From contig NC_090129.1 in the NCBI RefSeq assembly GCF_040581485.1, positions 606,501 to 670,500 of the forward strand: a stretch of DNA of 64,000 bases, read 5' to 3'. Source of the stretch: Linepithema humile (Eukaryota > Arthropoda > Insecta > Hymenoptera > Formicidae). Shown in pieces: positions 53,822 to 64,000 of this stretch; within the stretch, counting starts at the first letter, position 1; every line of letters begins with the position of its first letter. Below the pieces are notes generated by a model, which saw nothing but the letters and a program-made list of their open reading frames with translations, was not told the origin of the DNA and did no database searches. The position numbers and the translations under genes were made by a program.

Positions 53822-55483
53822 TTATTTTCCAGTGCGGTCCAGTTCTGCGAGAAATGTTCTGCATTTGTTTTTAAGCACTTTAACAGCTTCTGTGAATAAT
53901 ACTGCTGAAGATAACGTTCCCACAGATTCTATAGTGACTAAAAATCAAGAAAAATTAATTAGATGTAAATTTTACAGTTATCATATATTATGTGAAATTT
54001 CTATTGAGCAATATATTTATGTAACAAATTAAATATGACTTTGGCTCTGATTTTTGTCGAAAAATTTCCAGATTGTGCATACTCACAGATAAAATGATTT
54101 TTTACACGACTTAGCTCCACACAATTCTTCAATTGATCGTAACGATAGACATTTCTGGCACAGCTGTCATAACGAGCATTCTTTACACGCGCTTCTCGGT
54201 ACTTCTGTCCCGAGTTTGTTTCTTGTTCTATCACTTCTATCACGCCCGGACTGAAGCAACTTTGTAGAAGATCTGCGTCCTTGTCCCTTACAGATTTGGT
54301 CAACCGAATGGCTGGCATGAGGCGATAAGATGCAGTGGCTAAACACATTTTTATTATTACACAACACCTGATGCAAGTAATTTATTTGAAATATAATTGA
54401 AAATTATTTAATTATTATCAAAATACATAAAGCTGTGACAGTAATATTATCTGTAGAATTTTTACATACCCACGGGAGAAAATTTGGCGTGATCTTTGCC
54501 GATGCCCTTAACAGCATGCATAAACGCATGGATCTCATGACCTGGACGCATTTTACATATCAATATATCATTCTCTAGCACGCCCATCTGTTCTGCTCCA
54601 CGTGGAAACATATCTGCCTGCCGGCCTATAGGTACCCATTTAATATCTTTACTATAAACTATAAAAGAAAGATTGCATGTTATTTCACATATATAAATTC
54701 TCCAGTACAGTTATATATTTTGAAACATTCTAGTTAATATTGCATAATATAAATCCGCAAAAGTTTAGTCAGTACCTTTGCTATTTCTATACATGTCCTC
54801 TGGAAGATGGGAGTTTTTTGGCGCTTGTGGATTTACAGTACATGTAGCTTTGAGTTCATATCTTAGAGTGTCTTGATCACTAACCTCGTCATCTGCTTTT
54901 CCATCATTAGGAGGATATTCAAAAAGTCGAGCATCTGCCTGAAGAGGTATAAGGCCCAATCTTGAATTTAAAATAGATTTTGATTGTCATATCGAAAAAT
55001 TGTAGAAATTATGAAAACATTCATTATAGAATTCAGTTCTCTCACCTATGCGCAAGTACTTCATCCTGCAATAGACTAGTGTTGTTCACAATATAAACCT
55101 GCTCAATAGCCATACTTGGCACTTCACTCAGGAGTATTCTGCGGTACGCGTTGACTATTGAAGTGTGACAGCCAATTATATCAAATTCTAGCTCTCTATC
55201 CTCTTCTCGTATTATTTCTATCTTCAATTCCTATAAAAGAGAAAAATGTTTTAAAATATTGATTTATTAATAAACAATATAATGTTTATTTTACAATATT
55301 ACTTTTATAAGTCTTTCTAGCGTTGTTGATTTGTCCGAGTCGTCCGGAATTTCCTTGATCTGTTAAAAAAAAATAAATTTATAATGCACATGTTCACAAC
55401 CGGTCAACAAGACAAAATTTTTTGATAATTCTGAGTAAACTAACAATTTCGCATTCTCGCATAAACCATGATCCCTTTTTCAT
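53822..55483 (-). CDS. Polr1c: RNA polymerase I and III subunit RPAC1 (POLR1C)
   Basis: AC40 pairs with AC19 in the alpha-like assembly platform of RNA polymerases I and III. Seven exons: 55445-55483, 55303-55359, 55046-55230, 54776-54960, 54470-54658, 54087-54338 and 53822-53937, giving 340 aa in frame (human 346). Conserved parts are [72 protein letters not shown] and CFSPGVIEV, ending TEAVKVLKNKCRTFLAELD. Reading through the last intron would give a false C terminus from 54001; the proper last exon restores FTIESVG. The first exon (MKKGSWFMRECEI) is less certain: it is chosen because it has an ATG, a donor and the right phase. The usual PGNYxGYDDAW motif seems reduced to IPDDSDKS. Confidence 0.88.
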
Positions 55484-55845
55484 TGTAACTTTTTTATATT
55501 TAAACGGCACAAAGACTTATATTTCTTAATACTTAATACAAAAGAAATCTATTTTCTTAGGTTAGAAATGCGTTGATACAATTCCGAATCATATGAATAC
55601 AGTTATGGCATCGATTATGATGTGTTCAGAAAGTGCATCAGCTGTACAACTGCTACATTGTCTTGTTCATTGATTGGTCAATTCTTCTAGATCTACGCTT
55701 CTTAGTTTTTTATTTTTCAAAAGTTTGTCACTTGCTGTATTTTCTAAATGCAGCCATTGTGATTATGTGCTTTAGAATAGTAAATAACACAATGTTTAAA
55801 TTTTAGACGATTAACTCCAATTAACTCGTCAGAAAGTTCGCGATA
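55484..55845. promoter_or_regulatory. Head-to-head promoter interval POLR1C / C6orf89-like
   Basis: Only 362 bases separate the two divergent start codons, so both promoters must overlap or be shared. AT-rich; no obvious TATA placement was assigned. Confidence 0.45.
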
Positions 55846-57319
55846 ATGGTCGAGCTGGATGAATACAAAGAACGTGTGCGACAGATCAGAGAATATGCGA
55901 TCGATCATAATATCACGGAAGCACAAACGTCGGAAATATTTCAAGCTTGTTTTCGGCAATTAGAGGCAAAGTATTCGAAGAAATCAAATAGATCACGAAG
56001 ACCATTGCGACTTGTCCTTTTCTTCGTTTTCATCTCGATCGTTGCTGTATTGTTACATTTATGCAGCCAAAAATGGTTAAATGATATATTTGTCAGAATC
56101 TCACAAAATTCCATTTATCCCGTTTTATATGTACTTCGGAAAGTGGCTATACCTGTCATCAGCCTATATCCATCTTTATCTGGTTTGTAATAAAAAATTA
56201 ATATTGAAATATTTTAATAGAAGAGAAAGTCAAAAAGTAAAGAGATTTTTTTAAAGAGTTTGATTTCTGAAATGTCTTTTTTTTTTTACTTTTTTTGATA
56301 TAATTGTGTCTCGGAATATTAAAGAATATTGTTATGAAAAATATTTGAATATAATTTGAAATATTTGTATTATTTCAGATTTATATGATGAATGGTGCTT
56401 GATAGAAAATCCATATTTCTATGTTAGCGACATGGATTGCTGGCCCTGTACTGCCGTCCATTCCGTCCCAGATTTGACTGGTCACAGTATCAGTAGATCT
56501 TTCAATATCGGTATACCATATACTAGAGCGGAGAATAATACTAAAGTGAAAATGAAAGATCTAGTTGACACATATTGGAGCAACAAAGATATCTTTGATG
56601 AAGATGCTAGAAGAATTTCTTCCAATAATGAGACTTTAAGGTAAGTTTTTACATATACAAATTATGTATCACACGTAAGTTTTAGAATATATATTTTATT
56701 AAACAGAATGCATTGCATTTATACATAGAACTATTCGTGATGTCATGGATAATAGATTGGATGTATATCCAACTAATTTGCTTACTACACACATATCTTG
56801 GAGAATAAACCGTATGAAGCCTAACAGGATACTTCGAAAGTTATTTCCAAAACCGGCCGAAACTCCGGATTGGTGGAGTCAGAGCATAGAAAAGTACATT
56901 TTTATTGATGAATCAAGATCACCTCCTTATCTGTTGGTATGAAAAGCACTCACATTATAATTTTATAAATTCGTAAGTGGTCCATTTGTTAATTTTTTTT
57001 TATTAGCCTAATCCCGAGTGCAGTAATATCGTGATACGGTGCGCGGCTGGTGCGAGGTTGATAAAAATGATACCGAGCTCAGAGTGCATTCAACATTGTA
57101 GATCCTTGACCATTTTATTGTCCGCTGGACATACTTGTGAGTATTAGAAATTTGCAGATGACAAACTTTCTTTTCTTGTTATTAATTGTAAGTTTTATTT
57201 TCTTATTTTTTTTTTTTATTTTTTAAGTATGGTACAATTGGTGGTATTGGAGACCTGTGAGTCTGCCAGTGTACAATGCTACTGATCTCTTTATCGGTTA
57301 CCTAACTTCACTTTGTTAG
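55846..57319 (+). CDS. C6orf89 / bombesin receptor-activated protein-like membrane protein
   Basis: Family of single-pass Golgi-type proteins of poorly known role. Five exons: 55846-56182, 56379-56640, 56729-56936, 57007-57136 and 57228-57319, giving 342 aa in frame, close to human C6orf89 (about 350). A short N-terminal helix is followed by one transmembrane segment at about 55-73 ([19 protein letters not shown]), suggesting a type II protein with a lumenal C terminus. Shared features with human are [10 protein letters not shown] (Cys pair), [14 protein letters not shown], a Phe-Ile block, [19 protein letters not shown] (human LQLIPPFQCRRHCQS) and a Trp-rich end. A poly(A) signal is at 57447-57452. 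The assignment rests on this spaced similarity and is less sure than for the other genes. Confidence 0.75.
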
Positions 57320-57446
57320 CGCCACCGATAGAAGAGACGTTCTCGATGTGCCAAAGCAACGATAGCCAAATGATAAAGTCGCGTTTCATAAAATTTATAT
57401 ATTGTGTTTATCTGCATGTTTTTATTTTATATTTATTTATTTTAAT

Positions 57447-57452
57447 AATAAA
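57447..57452 (+). terminator. Poly(A) signal AATAAA, C6orf89-like
   Basis: Hexamer 128 bases after the stop codon, just before the inverted-repeat element. Confidence 0.55.
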
Positions 57453-57502
57453 TATAATCGTTTATTTTAATCTTGTGAACATCAACATATATATATATAT
57501 AA

Positions 57503-58508
57503 AGTGTTTCAGACCAACTGTATCACTTATTAATAGCAAACCCTGACATCATTTGGAGATGAAAATCTTTATACAATAATGTCGAGACTACATTAATTTT
57601 TAAATGAAGTATTTAAAATCGGCTAATCAGATTGTCAAAAATTCACGCGCTCAAATACATCGTATATTGATTTTTATATTCTTATGTGTGAAACCTCAGA
57701 AATTTGCTATTAACGGATCATCCGAGATACCTTGCGTATATTTTACATTATTTGCAAATCTATTAATGACATTAAAATAAAACAAATTGGACAGATTTAC
57801 TGGCACGATGCGCAGCAGCGGAATCGATCACAAGATCTGTAACATAGAAAACACAACCAAATTACAGCAGCAAAAATAATTATTTGGAAAATAACTAAGC
57901 ACATTAAACTTTTTTTTATGCAAATATCTAATAAAAGAATTTGTATATTGATATCTAATAATCATAAATATTAAAAATTGTAACTTTTTATGGAATATTT
58001 CAAACTATGTGCGTTATATTACATAATATTTAACAATTCTTTTATCGGATATTTGCATAAAGGATGAGTAAAAGTTTAATATGCGTAATAATTATTTTCA
58101 ACGCTGCTATAACATGGTTGTGCTTTGTATGTTACAGATTAACATGTGTCGATTTCGCTGCTACGCATCGTGCCAATAAATTTGTCCAAGTGCCGGGAAG
58201 ACAATCTACAATTTGTTTTACTTTAATATCATTAAGAAAATAAATTTGCAAATATTGTACAAGGTGTCTCGGATTAATTGTCATCCGTTAATAGTAGATT
58301 ACTGAGATTTCTTATATGCTAAAGATATCAAAATCAATATGCAATGTATTTGAGCGCGTAAATTTTTGACAATTTGGTCTGCTGACTTCAAACATTTCTC
58401 ATTTAAAAATTTTTATAGCCTCGACATTTTTGTATAAAAATTTTCGTCTTTCAATGATCCCAGCATCTGCTATTAACGAGTGATGTGGTTAATTTGGAAT
58501 ACTCTGTG
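57503..58508. mobile_element. Long inverted-repeat (foldback-type) element, about 1 kb
   Basis: Two imperfect reverse-complement arms of roughly 450-500 bases (about 57503-57960 and 58020-58508) around a short AT-rich centre. Matching landmarks include TTAATAGCA near both outer ends, CGCGCTCAAATACAT (left) with its reverse complement near 58350, ATTTGCAAAT-type segments, GGCACGATGCG (left) with CGCATCGTGCC (right), and ATGCAAATATC at the inner ends. Each outer 230-250 bases also begin and end with related sequence (GTGTYTCRGA...TTAATAGCAAA), so the element may consist of two inverted smaller MITEs flanking a paired core. No transposase ORF. It is inserted beside TA/TG microsatellite DNA (about 58505-58550). 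Confidence 0.75.
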
Positions 58509-59149
58509 TGTGTGTGTGTGTATATATTTATATTTATATATATATATTTATGTACATATTCGCGCGCAATGTTGACAATATACGATCTTTTACACATTTA
58601 GATTTTTAAAGAACAGTATTATTTCTTTGTTATAATGCAACGATGCGTGAAATAAAAAATAAAACTCAACAACCCGTCAATCTAGAATTACCTGAGATCA
58701 TGTCCTGGGCGTGATATTGTCTAAAATGTAGGCGTATTTGTGTAACAATCATAATAGCTGCGGATTTCTTCGCTTGTAGTTTACATATTTAAACGATATC
58801 CGTATAATCTAAACTGAGAAAATAACGCGCAGTAACATAAATTACAATAACAATAAATAAGTTATGCGTAAATTGTGCTCGTGGAAACTCGCACCATATT
58901 ATCTCGCACGTATAATCCACGTGACTAAATGCAGATAATTTCATAGCAACAGCGCGGGAAAACGAATTCCGCAATTGACCGCTTTCAGCTCTCTTAACAC
59001 TATTTGGGTCTCGCACAACTTTTACAAATTTCCTAAGTAAATCATCATTCTTCAAAGTATTTTGTTCCGTAAAAACGGAGATTTCTTCCTTCTCGCGTAA
59101 TATCGGAATGTCACCGTGAAAAGTATCGTCGATCAAATATTTCAGTGTT
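58509..59149. other. Intergenic: (GT)n/(TA)n repeat and TMEM41B 3' side
   Basis: Starts with a (GT)n then (TA)n microsatellite (58505-58555), followed by AT-rich sequence that probably includes the TMEM41B 3' UTR on the minus strand. The minus-strand ORF at 58789-59217 overlaps the last coding exon in another frame and is not considered real. Confidence 0.5.
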
Positions 59150-60565
59150 TTACTCGAACTTCTGCTTGAGCTTTTGCTTATATAGTACAGGTAACAGAGA
59201 GAGCAGCGCAAGCACACACAGTGTGATTATGCTATTCCACGACCACGCGTCGCTCGACGAGGTGAGCTTGTGCAATGTTTGACCCGCCTGTATAGCGACG
59301 ATAGAAGGCGGTGCAACACCGAGGAAGGTGCCGATGGTAAACGGCATCATCGGCACGCCGATTACCGGACTGGCAAGATTGATGAACCAGTTTGGCAGTA
59401 GTGGCGTCATCCTGAGGAACAGCATGTAGTATAGCAGATTGTCGCGATGCTTGACTACGGTGACGGTCCACTCATTCGCCTTCTCTGGGAAATATCGATA
59501 CAGCAGCCGCCTGCCCAACAATGAGGACAACAGGTAGCATAGAGTGGCGCCGATCGCGCTGCATGTGCACACTAGTAGCAACGCGATCGGAAAGCGGAAT
59601 AAAAATCCCGACAGAATCGAGAGAAAAATGGAGCCGGGAATGGCGAACGTTTGTAGACTAGAGGTACGATGTAAGAAATATAGTTTATCTCAATATATTA
59701 GCTGAAAAGCAAGGCAAAAATATTCGTAAAAAATATTTAAGGATACAAGATGTAAGTGACGAAGAGCCCAGCTAGCACTTGAAAATAATACAGATCCTTG
59801 TACCTTTCCAGCAATTTTCCTAGATTCTTGGCATCTTCTATGTGAAACGGTAATTTCATATGCCGTTTTTCATCTCTGCAAAATACATGAAAGATATATA
59901 TTTTATACTTTATGTAAAATGCATGAAATGTTGAATGCAAAACTAGCTTGACAAACAATCTTACTCTTCCAACTCTGGAAAACTCATATATACATAAAAC
60001 AATGCAATCAGTGAGGCTACGAAGATGAGTCCAACGGTTAATACCGCTCTTCTTGTAGAAGTTTCACCATTGGTATCTTTGGTATTGTGTACTGTAAAAC
60101 ATGTAAAAAAGAAATATAATGCATTTTTATATAGATTTTGATTGAATGTAAACTTTATTTGCATTGATGAAATTTTAATATCAGATAATTTTAAAGTTTT
60201 TATAAAGATAAAAATATTTTTAAAAAGTTTAATATAAATTTTAGAAAAAAAGAATACGAAATTTAGATTAAAAAAAAAAATATGTAGAAATGTATAGAGA
60301 GAGATATATAATATGTAAACATGAATAATAATTAAGTACACAAGTTCTGTAATAGGTTATATAAATATTCGCGAATAGTTTTCTCATGAAGTGTGCTACT
60401 TACACGCTTTTTCGCACATCATTTGAGAAATGCATTCTGTCATTTTCTAAACGTATACAACATTAGAATCAGGTCAACTAAATACGTTATTTCCAGACTT
60501 ATTTTCTGTAAAAAGAAAAAGAATCAACTCATCTCACCTGATTTCGCGTTGATCTTCGAACTCAT
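59150..60565 (-). CDS. Tmem41b: TMEM41B / stasimon (VTT-domain lipid scramblase)
   Basis: ER multi-pass protein of the VTT/DedA family, a phospholipid scramblase needed for autophagosome and lipoprotein biology; the fly homologue is stasimon. Four exons: 60538-60565, 59965-60091, 59747-59875 and 59150-59657, giving 263 aa in frame, close to the family length. Exon 1 gives MSSKINAKS. A first TM (AVLTVGLIFVASLIALFYVY) leads to FPELEEDEKRHMKLPFHIED. Then come GLFVTYIFLQTFAIPGSIFL, the VTT core LFLRMTPLLPNWFINLASP and GTFLGVAPPSIVAIQAG. The end KLKQKFE is identical to that of human TMEM41B. That tail and the PELSEDE-like segment separate it from TMEM41A. Confidence 0.95.
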
Positions 60566-63015
60566 CTTCCGTTTTTCTTTTTGTGTCACGTTCCACGAAT
60601 GAATTCGATGCACTTTCTTTGGTTACTTCGTTTCACTGCATATCACAATTAATATATAACTATTCGCCCGGACGGCAGTACCAAAGATAGAAACGGGAAG
60701 CGTCCTCGAAAGACTACAGGTTACTATTGATAATAGACACGTTCCGAAAATCAGCTGACAGCCTCGTGTTGTCTCGGCATTGGCTCTAAATTTTCTAACG
60801 CGACTGCTCCCACTGGCGATAATCGCGCAAGGTGTCGCGTTGAGAATCATGACACAATCACGTAAATGAAGTATAGAGGGCGTCCCTAGTGCAATCGAAA
60901 TGCTTAACTGCATTCCGGCGCACTTCACGCGTTTCAAATCGAATGAACATATGTGTTGTAGGGTATATAATTTATATACTTACGTATTTAAATTACTAAT
61001 TTACATTATCTCTTTTCAGATATAAAGGAGAACGAAAGGAGAATAGAAGATTCTAAGAAATAATCTAATAGCACGATTATATACCAACGATTAATAAGGC
61101 AGTGATCGGAAATACGGGATTAAATGAAAAACATGTGTTCGCAAAAATAATGTTTTTATCATCACGCTGCTCTAAATTGCTGCCAACTGTAGGTCGTTCG
61201 GATAAGAAAAATTAAGTTTACTGCAATGCACATATAATGGCCGATATATAGCAGCGTTAATTCAACCGCATCATTCCTTTGTTTCATTTTGAAGCACAGT
61301 CACGACGACATAGTCTGTCAGCAATCTGTATTTACGTCAAAGATCTTCAATTGTAAGACGATTATTTATATTCTAGTATTTCTCTTGCACGTATTTCAAT
61401 TTTTATCACTCATGCTATTTGATGTAATGCAGGAAGGAATGCGGAACCCGGCGGAACAAGAAGAGAAAGAGAGATGACCTCTCTTTTGCCTCGGCGACAG
61501 ACCAGCTCCAGATGTTGTATGCCAAACAAAATCCAGCGAACGTGTGTCAAGACCGAGGTTGGTACTTTAAGATATCCTGCCGACAGGAAAGGACAGGAAA
61601 CGAGGTCGAGTTCTAACTTGAGTTTGCAGGAAATGTCCGGACCGACTTAAGCAGCAGGTATCGATCTCAGGTTATGTTTTTGCTCGGGTGCTTAAACTGA
61701 AAATAATTAAATTTCACTGTACAACTTGTGTGAAAAGTATGGAAAGTAAAATAACATGTTATTAAATTAAATTTTCGAACAAACTCTTCTAACAATGTTA
61801 AATTAAATTAAATCATAGAAATGAATAATATTCTGATAATTTTGAAATTCAAATATTATCTGTTTTCGCACACCATGTGTTTTATCTTTTAAAATTGAGT
61901 ATAGCAATTTCAATTTTTCTCTGCTAAATTATAATTTGGGATCTCACATGAAAAATCATAATAGATAAAGTAAAATTTTTATTTTACACATTTACAAAAT
62001 TATAATATACATCTACAATAGTACAAAAATAATAGATCTACTTCATTCTTCGCACTGATTATGACTTAACGCTAACACTTCTGTAACACATGTATCAGCA
62101 GCTCCGTCATCGTTAACTAGTCTTGTTTCTCTTCTCATTTCCTTCCGTTTCCCTAATTCCGTTTCCTGATTCGTAACGCTTGGCGGACCAGCGCCGACAA
62201 ATTGCGAATGAAATGATATATTACGCCTCTTCGACAGGATACGGGAATAAATTTACACCTGCGAGGTCCATTATCGCGTGATCGCAACGAGGCCCGGCGG
62301 CTATAATGAGGGCCGCCGAAATGATAGACTGCGGTCAATTATTGTACAATTCGGTAGCGCGTATAATTTGCGCGTTCAACCCGGCAGATTCACCAGGTAG
62401 ATTATGGGACGGTGGCCATGCGCTCTCACATACGTGCAGCGACGATAATTAGCCGGGATTGCAACAGAGTAGTCATAACGAGATCCGAGAGATCGCGGGA
62501 TACGCATTACTCCAGATGATTAATATACTACTTAATATAATTAAGTTGCTCGTATCGTGCGATATCTACTGGCGGTCGGCTTCTTGAATACTCGACAAGG
62601 ATGTTATCGAGGTGTACAATTAATTTTTCTTAGAGATTCCGCAATGGAAAAGAGATCAGGATGTAACTGATGAATGTGCCGATTTCATTTAGATTATCAT
62701 CGACGTATCAATCTGAATAATTAAACTTTCATGATTTCACTAAATTATTTCGCGTAAAATGATAAGGATGAATTTCGAGACTATTTGGATTGATCGCGAA
62801 TCTTCGCCAAAAGATTATCCGATGTTCAAAATCAACTAACTCGAGACTTCTTAATTAACGAAACGCATAATGATGCTTTGTCGTTATCGATTGTTATAGA
62901 AAAATTGTTAAAGAAATATTTATGAGAGAATTTTACTCTTCTTTTTTTCATGTATAAATATTATTTGTTATTAAATTAATATCAGAGTGCTGTCAAACTT
63001 TATCTTCTTTTACAG
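60566..63015. other. Intergenic: TMEM41B promoter and GC-balanced blocks
   Basis: The TMEM41B promoter/5' UTR lies in about 60566-60950 (CpG-containing). AT-rich DNA follows, with a purine-rich patch at 61430-61660. The segment 62150-62600 is more GC-balanced, with many CpGs and ATTA/TAATTA cores. No coding exon is recognised. Confidence 0.45.
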
Positions 63016-63143
63016 CCAGCCGGTCGCTAGCCTCGGCATTCCGGGTGCAGCTTGCTTCTAGGGTTAATACCACTGTGGAATGCAGAAGGACGCTGGACCA
63101 CTCCACGTAAGGCGGCTATTTCCCGCGGGGTTAATCATCTCAG
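63016..63143 (+). ncRNA. Candidate non-coding or 5' UTR exon
   Basis: Flanked by a strong acceptor (TTATCTTCTTTTACAG) and a strong donor (CTCAG|gtaaga). It is 128 bases long and GC-richer than its surroundings, but has stops in all three forward frames, so it cannot be an internal coding exon. It could be an lncRNA exon or a 5' UTR exon of a gene to the right. Confidence 0.3.
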
Positions 63144-63942
63144 GTAAGAGATGATCGCATATCTATATGTAAGTGTGCAAAACCTGTCGGACCCCCTCTG
63201 TCCTCTCTCCCCCGGATCCCCAGCCAACCCCTTTTCCGTCCCTCTATCTGGAGAGAATTTTCTCTCCGACGACACCGAGGCCACAGCCGATCTCAATGGT
63301 CCCGCCGCTTCCTCCGTTCCTTCAGGGCTGTTTTATCGCATTCATAGACCCCAGGCCTAATTTGCTTTACAACGTTATCTCGAATAAGTAAGATATGTGT
63401 GAAAGTCGGAATTATTAAAGTAATGTTAGCTCTGCTTTATCGAATTTGACGAACTTTTTCTGAGGGGTTTGATTATTTTAACATTGGATTTTATCAGATA
63501 ATTCAATATTAATTAATAATATTTATTATTTATTAATATACAATTCTTACAGATAAACATTATCAAAAAAATTCCTTTTTGAATAATTTGTCAAAGTAGA
63601 ATCTAGAAAGCAATTACGATAGATTTTTGCACATATACTTTTCTGAAAACTGTAAGAGATTTTCAATTATTCAAATAACACATAAAATTTTCTCAGGTAT
63701 CGAACAAACTTGTTTTTTGTCAAGTAAACCTTAAATAAATCGGTAAAGTTCGCAAAATAATTACGCCACAGTTTTTATAAACAACAATTCGCGCGTAACT
63801 TTTCAACTAAATTAATTTCCATCCAGTAAATTGTAGGGGGGCTCTAATAAAATCGCGGACCTAGGCAATAAAACGTTCCTGCGTCTCGATATCCTTCTCT
63901 TCATTCGTCTCTCTTTCTTTTCCTCTTCGTTTCTCCTTCCTC

Positions 63943-63986
<44 letters not shown>

Positions 63987-64000
63987 AATGCACCGCTCTC
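63144..64000. other. Right-end intergenic or intronic DNA
   Basis: Holds a C/T-rich patch (63185-63360) with a low-complexity ORF, then AT-rich sequence, and ends in a CA repeat. No gene recognised. Confidence 0.45.
63949..63984. repeat. (CA)n microsatellite
   Basis: Nearly perfect CA dinucleotide repeat near the right edge. Confidence 0.92.

Noticed and set aside
54001..54086. Continuation of the POLR1C reading frame to a stop at 54001
   Set aside because: It reads through the GT donor at 54086. Splicing to 53937 restores the conserved FTIESVG...CRTFLAELD end.
58789..59217. 142-aa minus-strand ORF downstream of TMEM41B
   Set aside because: Overlaps the end of the TMEM41B coding exon in another frame and continues into its 3' region; no known domain.
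61289..61477. ORF ending MQEGMRNPAEQEEKER with an acceptor-like ATGCAG before it
   Set aside because: No homology recognised and no matching donor in frame; weak evidence for an exon.

Overview
This is eukaryotic genomic DNA from an insect. The genes have many short introns with GT-AG junctions, and the conserved proteins look insect-like: an annexin B9-type annexin, a calmodulin with the standard insect protein sequence, and a GILT-like thiol reductase. AT-rich intergenic DNA alternates with CpG-rich blocks, the transposon remnants are few and short, and the proteins resemble hymenopteran ones. I therefore infer a hymenopteran, most likely an ant. That is inference; no species marker was tested. 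I rebuilt the genes by joining exons at canonical splice sites. Every multi-exon model below closes in frame.

Layout. Left edge to 1.0 kb: 5' end of TM9SF3 (-). 1.9-3.2 kb: SECp43/TRNAU1AP (+). 4.0-6.7 kb: BDP1, a TFIIIB subunit (-). 7.8-9.3 kb: CLP1 RNA 5'-kinase (-). 9.9-11.9 kb: a sororin-type cohesion protein (+). 13.3-15.1 kb: RNA polymerase I subunit A49/POLR1E (+). 15.8-17.1 kb: pterin-4a-carbinolamine dehydratase (+). 17.4-18.5 kb: SDHD (-). 19.3-22.1 kb: little elongation complex subunit ICE2/NARG2 (+). 24.3-27.0 kb: annexin B9 (-). 28.1-29.9 kb: kaptin (+). 30.9-36.4 kb: TTC7 (+). 36.4-43.2 kb: a gene-free, CpG-rich block leading into calmodulin (43.3-47.4 kb, with a long 3' UTR to about 50.7 kb). 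51.1-53.1 kb: GILT-like (-). 53.8-55.5 kb: POLR1C (-). 55.8-57.3 kb: C6orf89/BRAP-like (+). 57.5-58.5 kb: a long inverted-repeat element. 59.2-60.6 kb: TMEM41B/stasimon (-). 60.6-64.0 kb: no coding gene seen, one candidate non-coding exon.

These are housekeeping genes, not one pathway. Some themes recur. Three serve RNA polymerase I/III (BDP1, POLR1E, POLR1C). ICE2 and CLP1 act in snRNA and tRNA/mRNA 3' processing biology, and SECp43 binds RNA. Kaptin (KICSTOR, mTORC1 nutrient sensing) lies beside TTC7 (plasma-membrane PI4K complex). Many genes are paired head to head across short gaps: TM9SF3/SECp43, CLP1/sororin, SDHD/ICE2, annexin/kaptin and POLR1C/C6orf89.

The most interesting observations are these: a duplicated exon in TTC7 whose differences are almost all synonymous; a 1-kb inverted-repeat element able to fold into a long hairpin; three smaller palindromic (MITE-like) elements; a sororin homologue with three KEN boxes spaced seven residues apart; an in-frame N-terminal extension of the carbinolamine dehydratase; and a GC-AG intron in ICE2.
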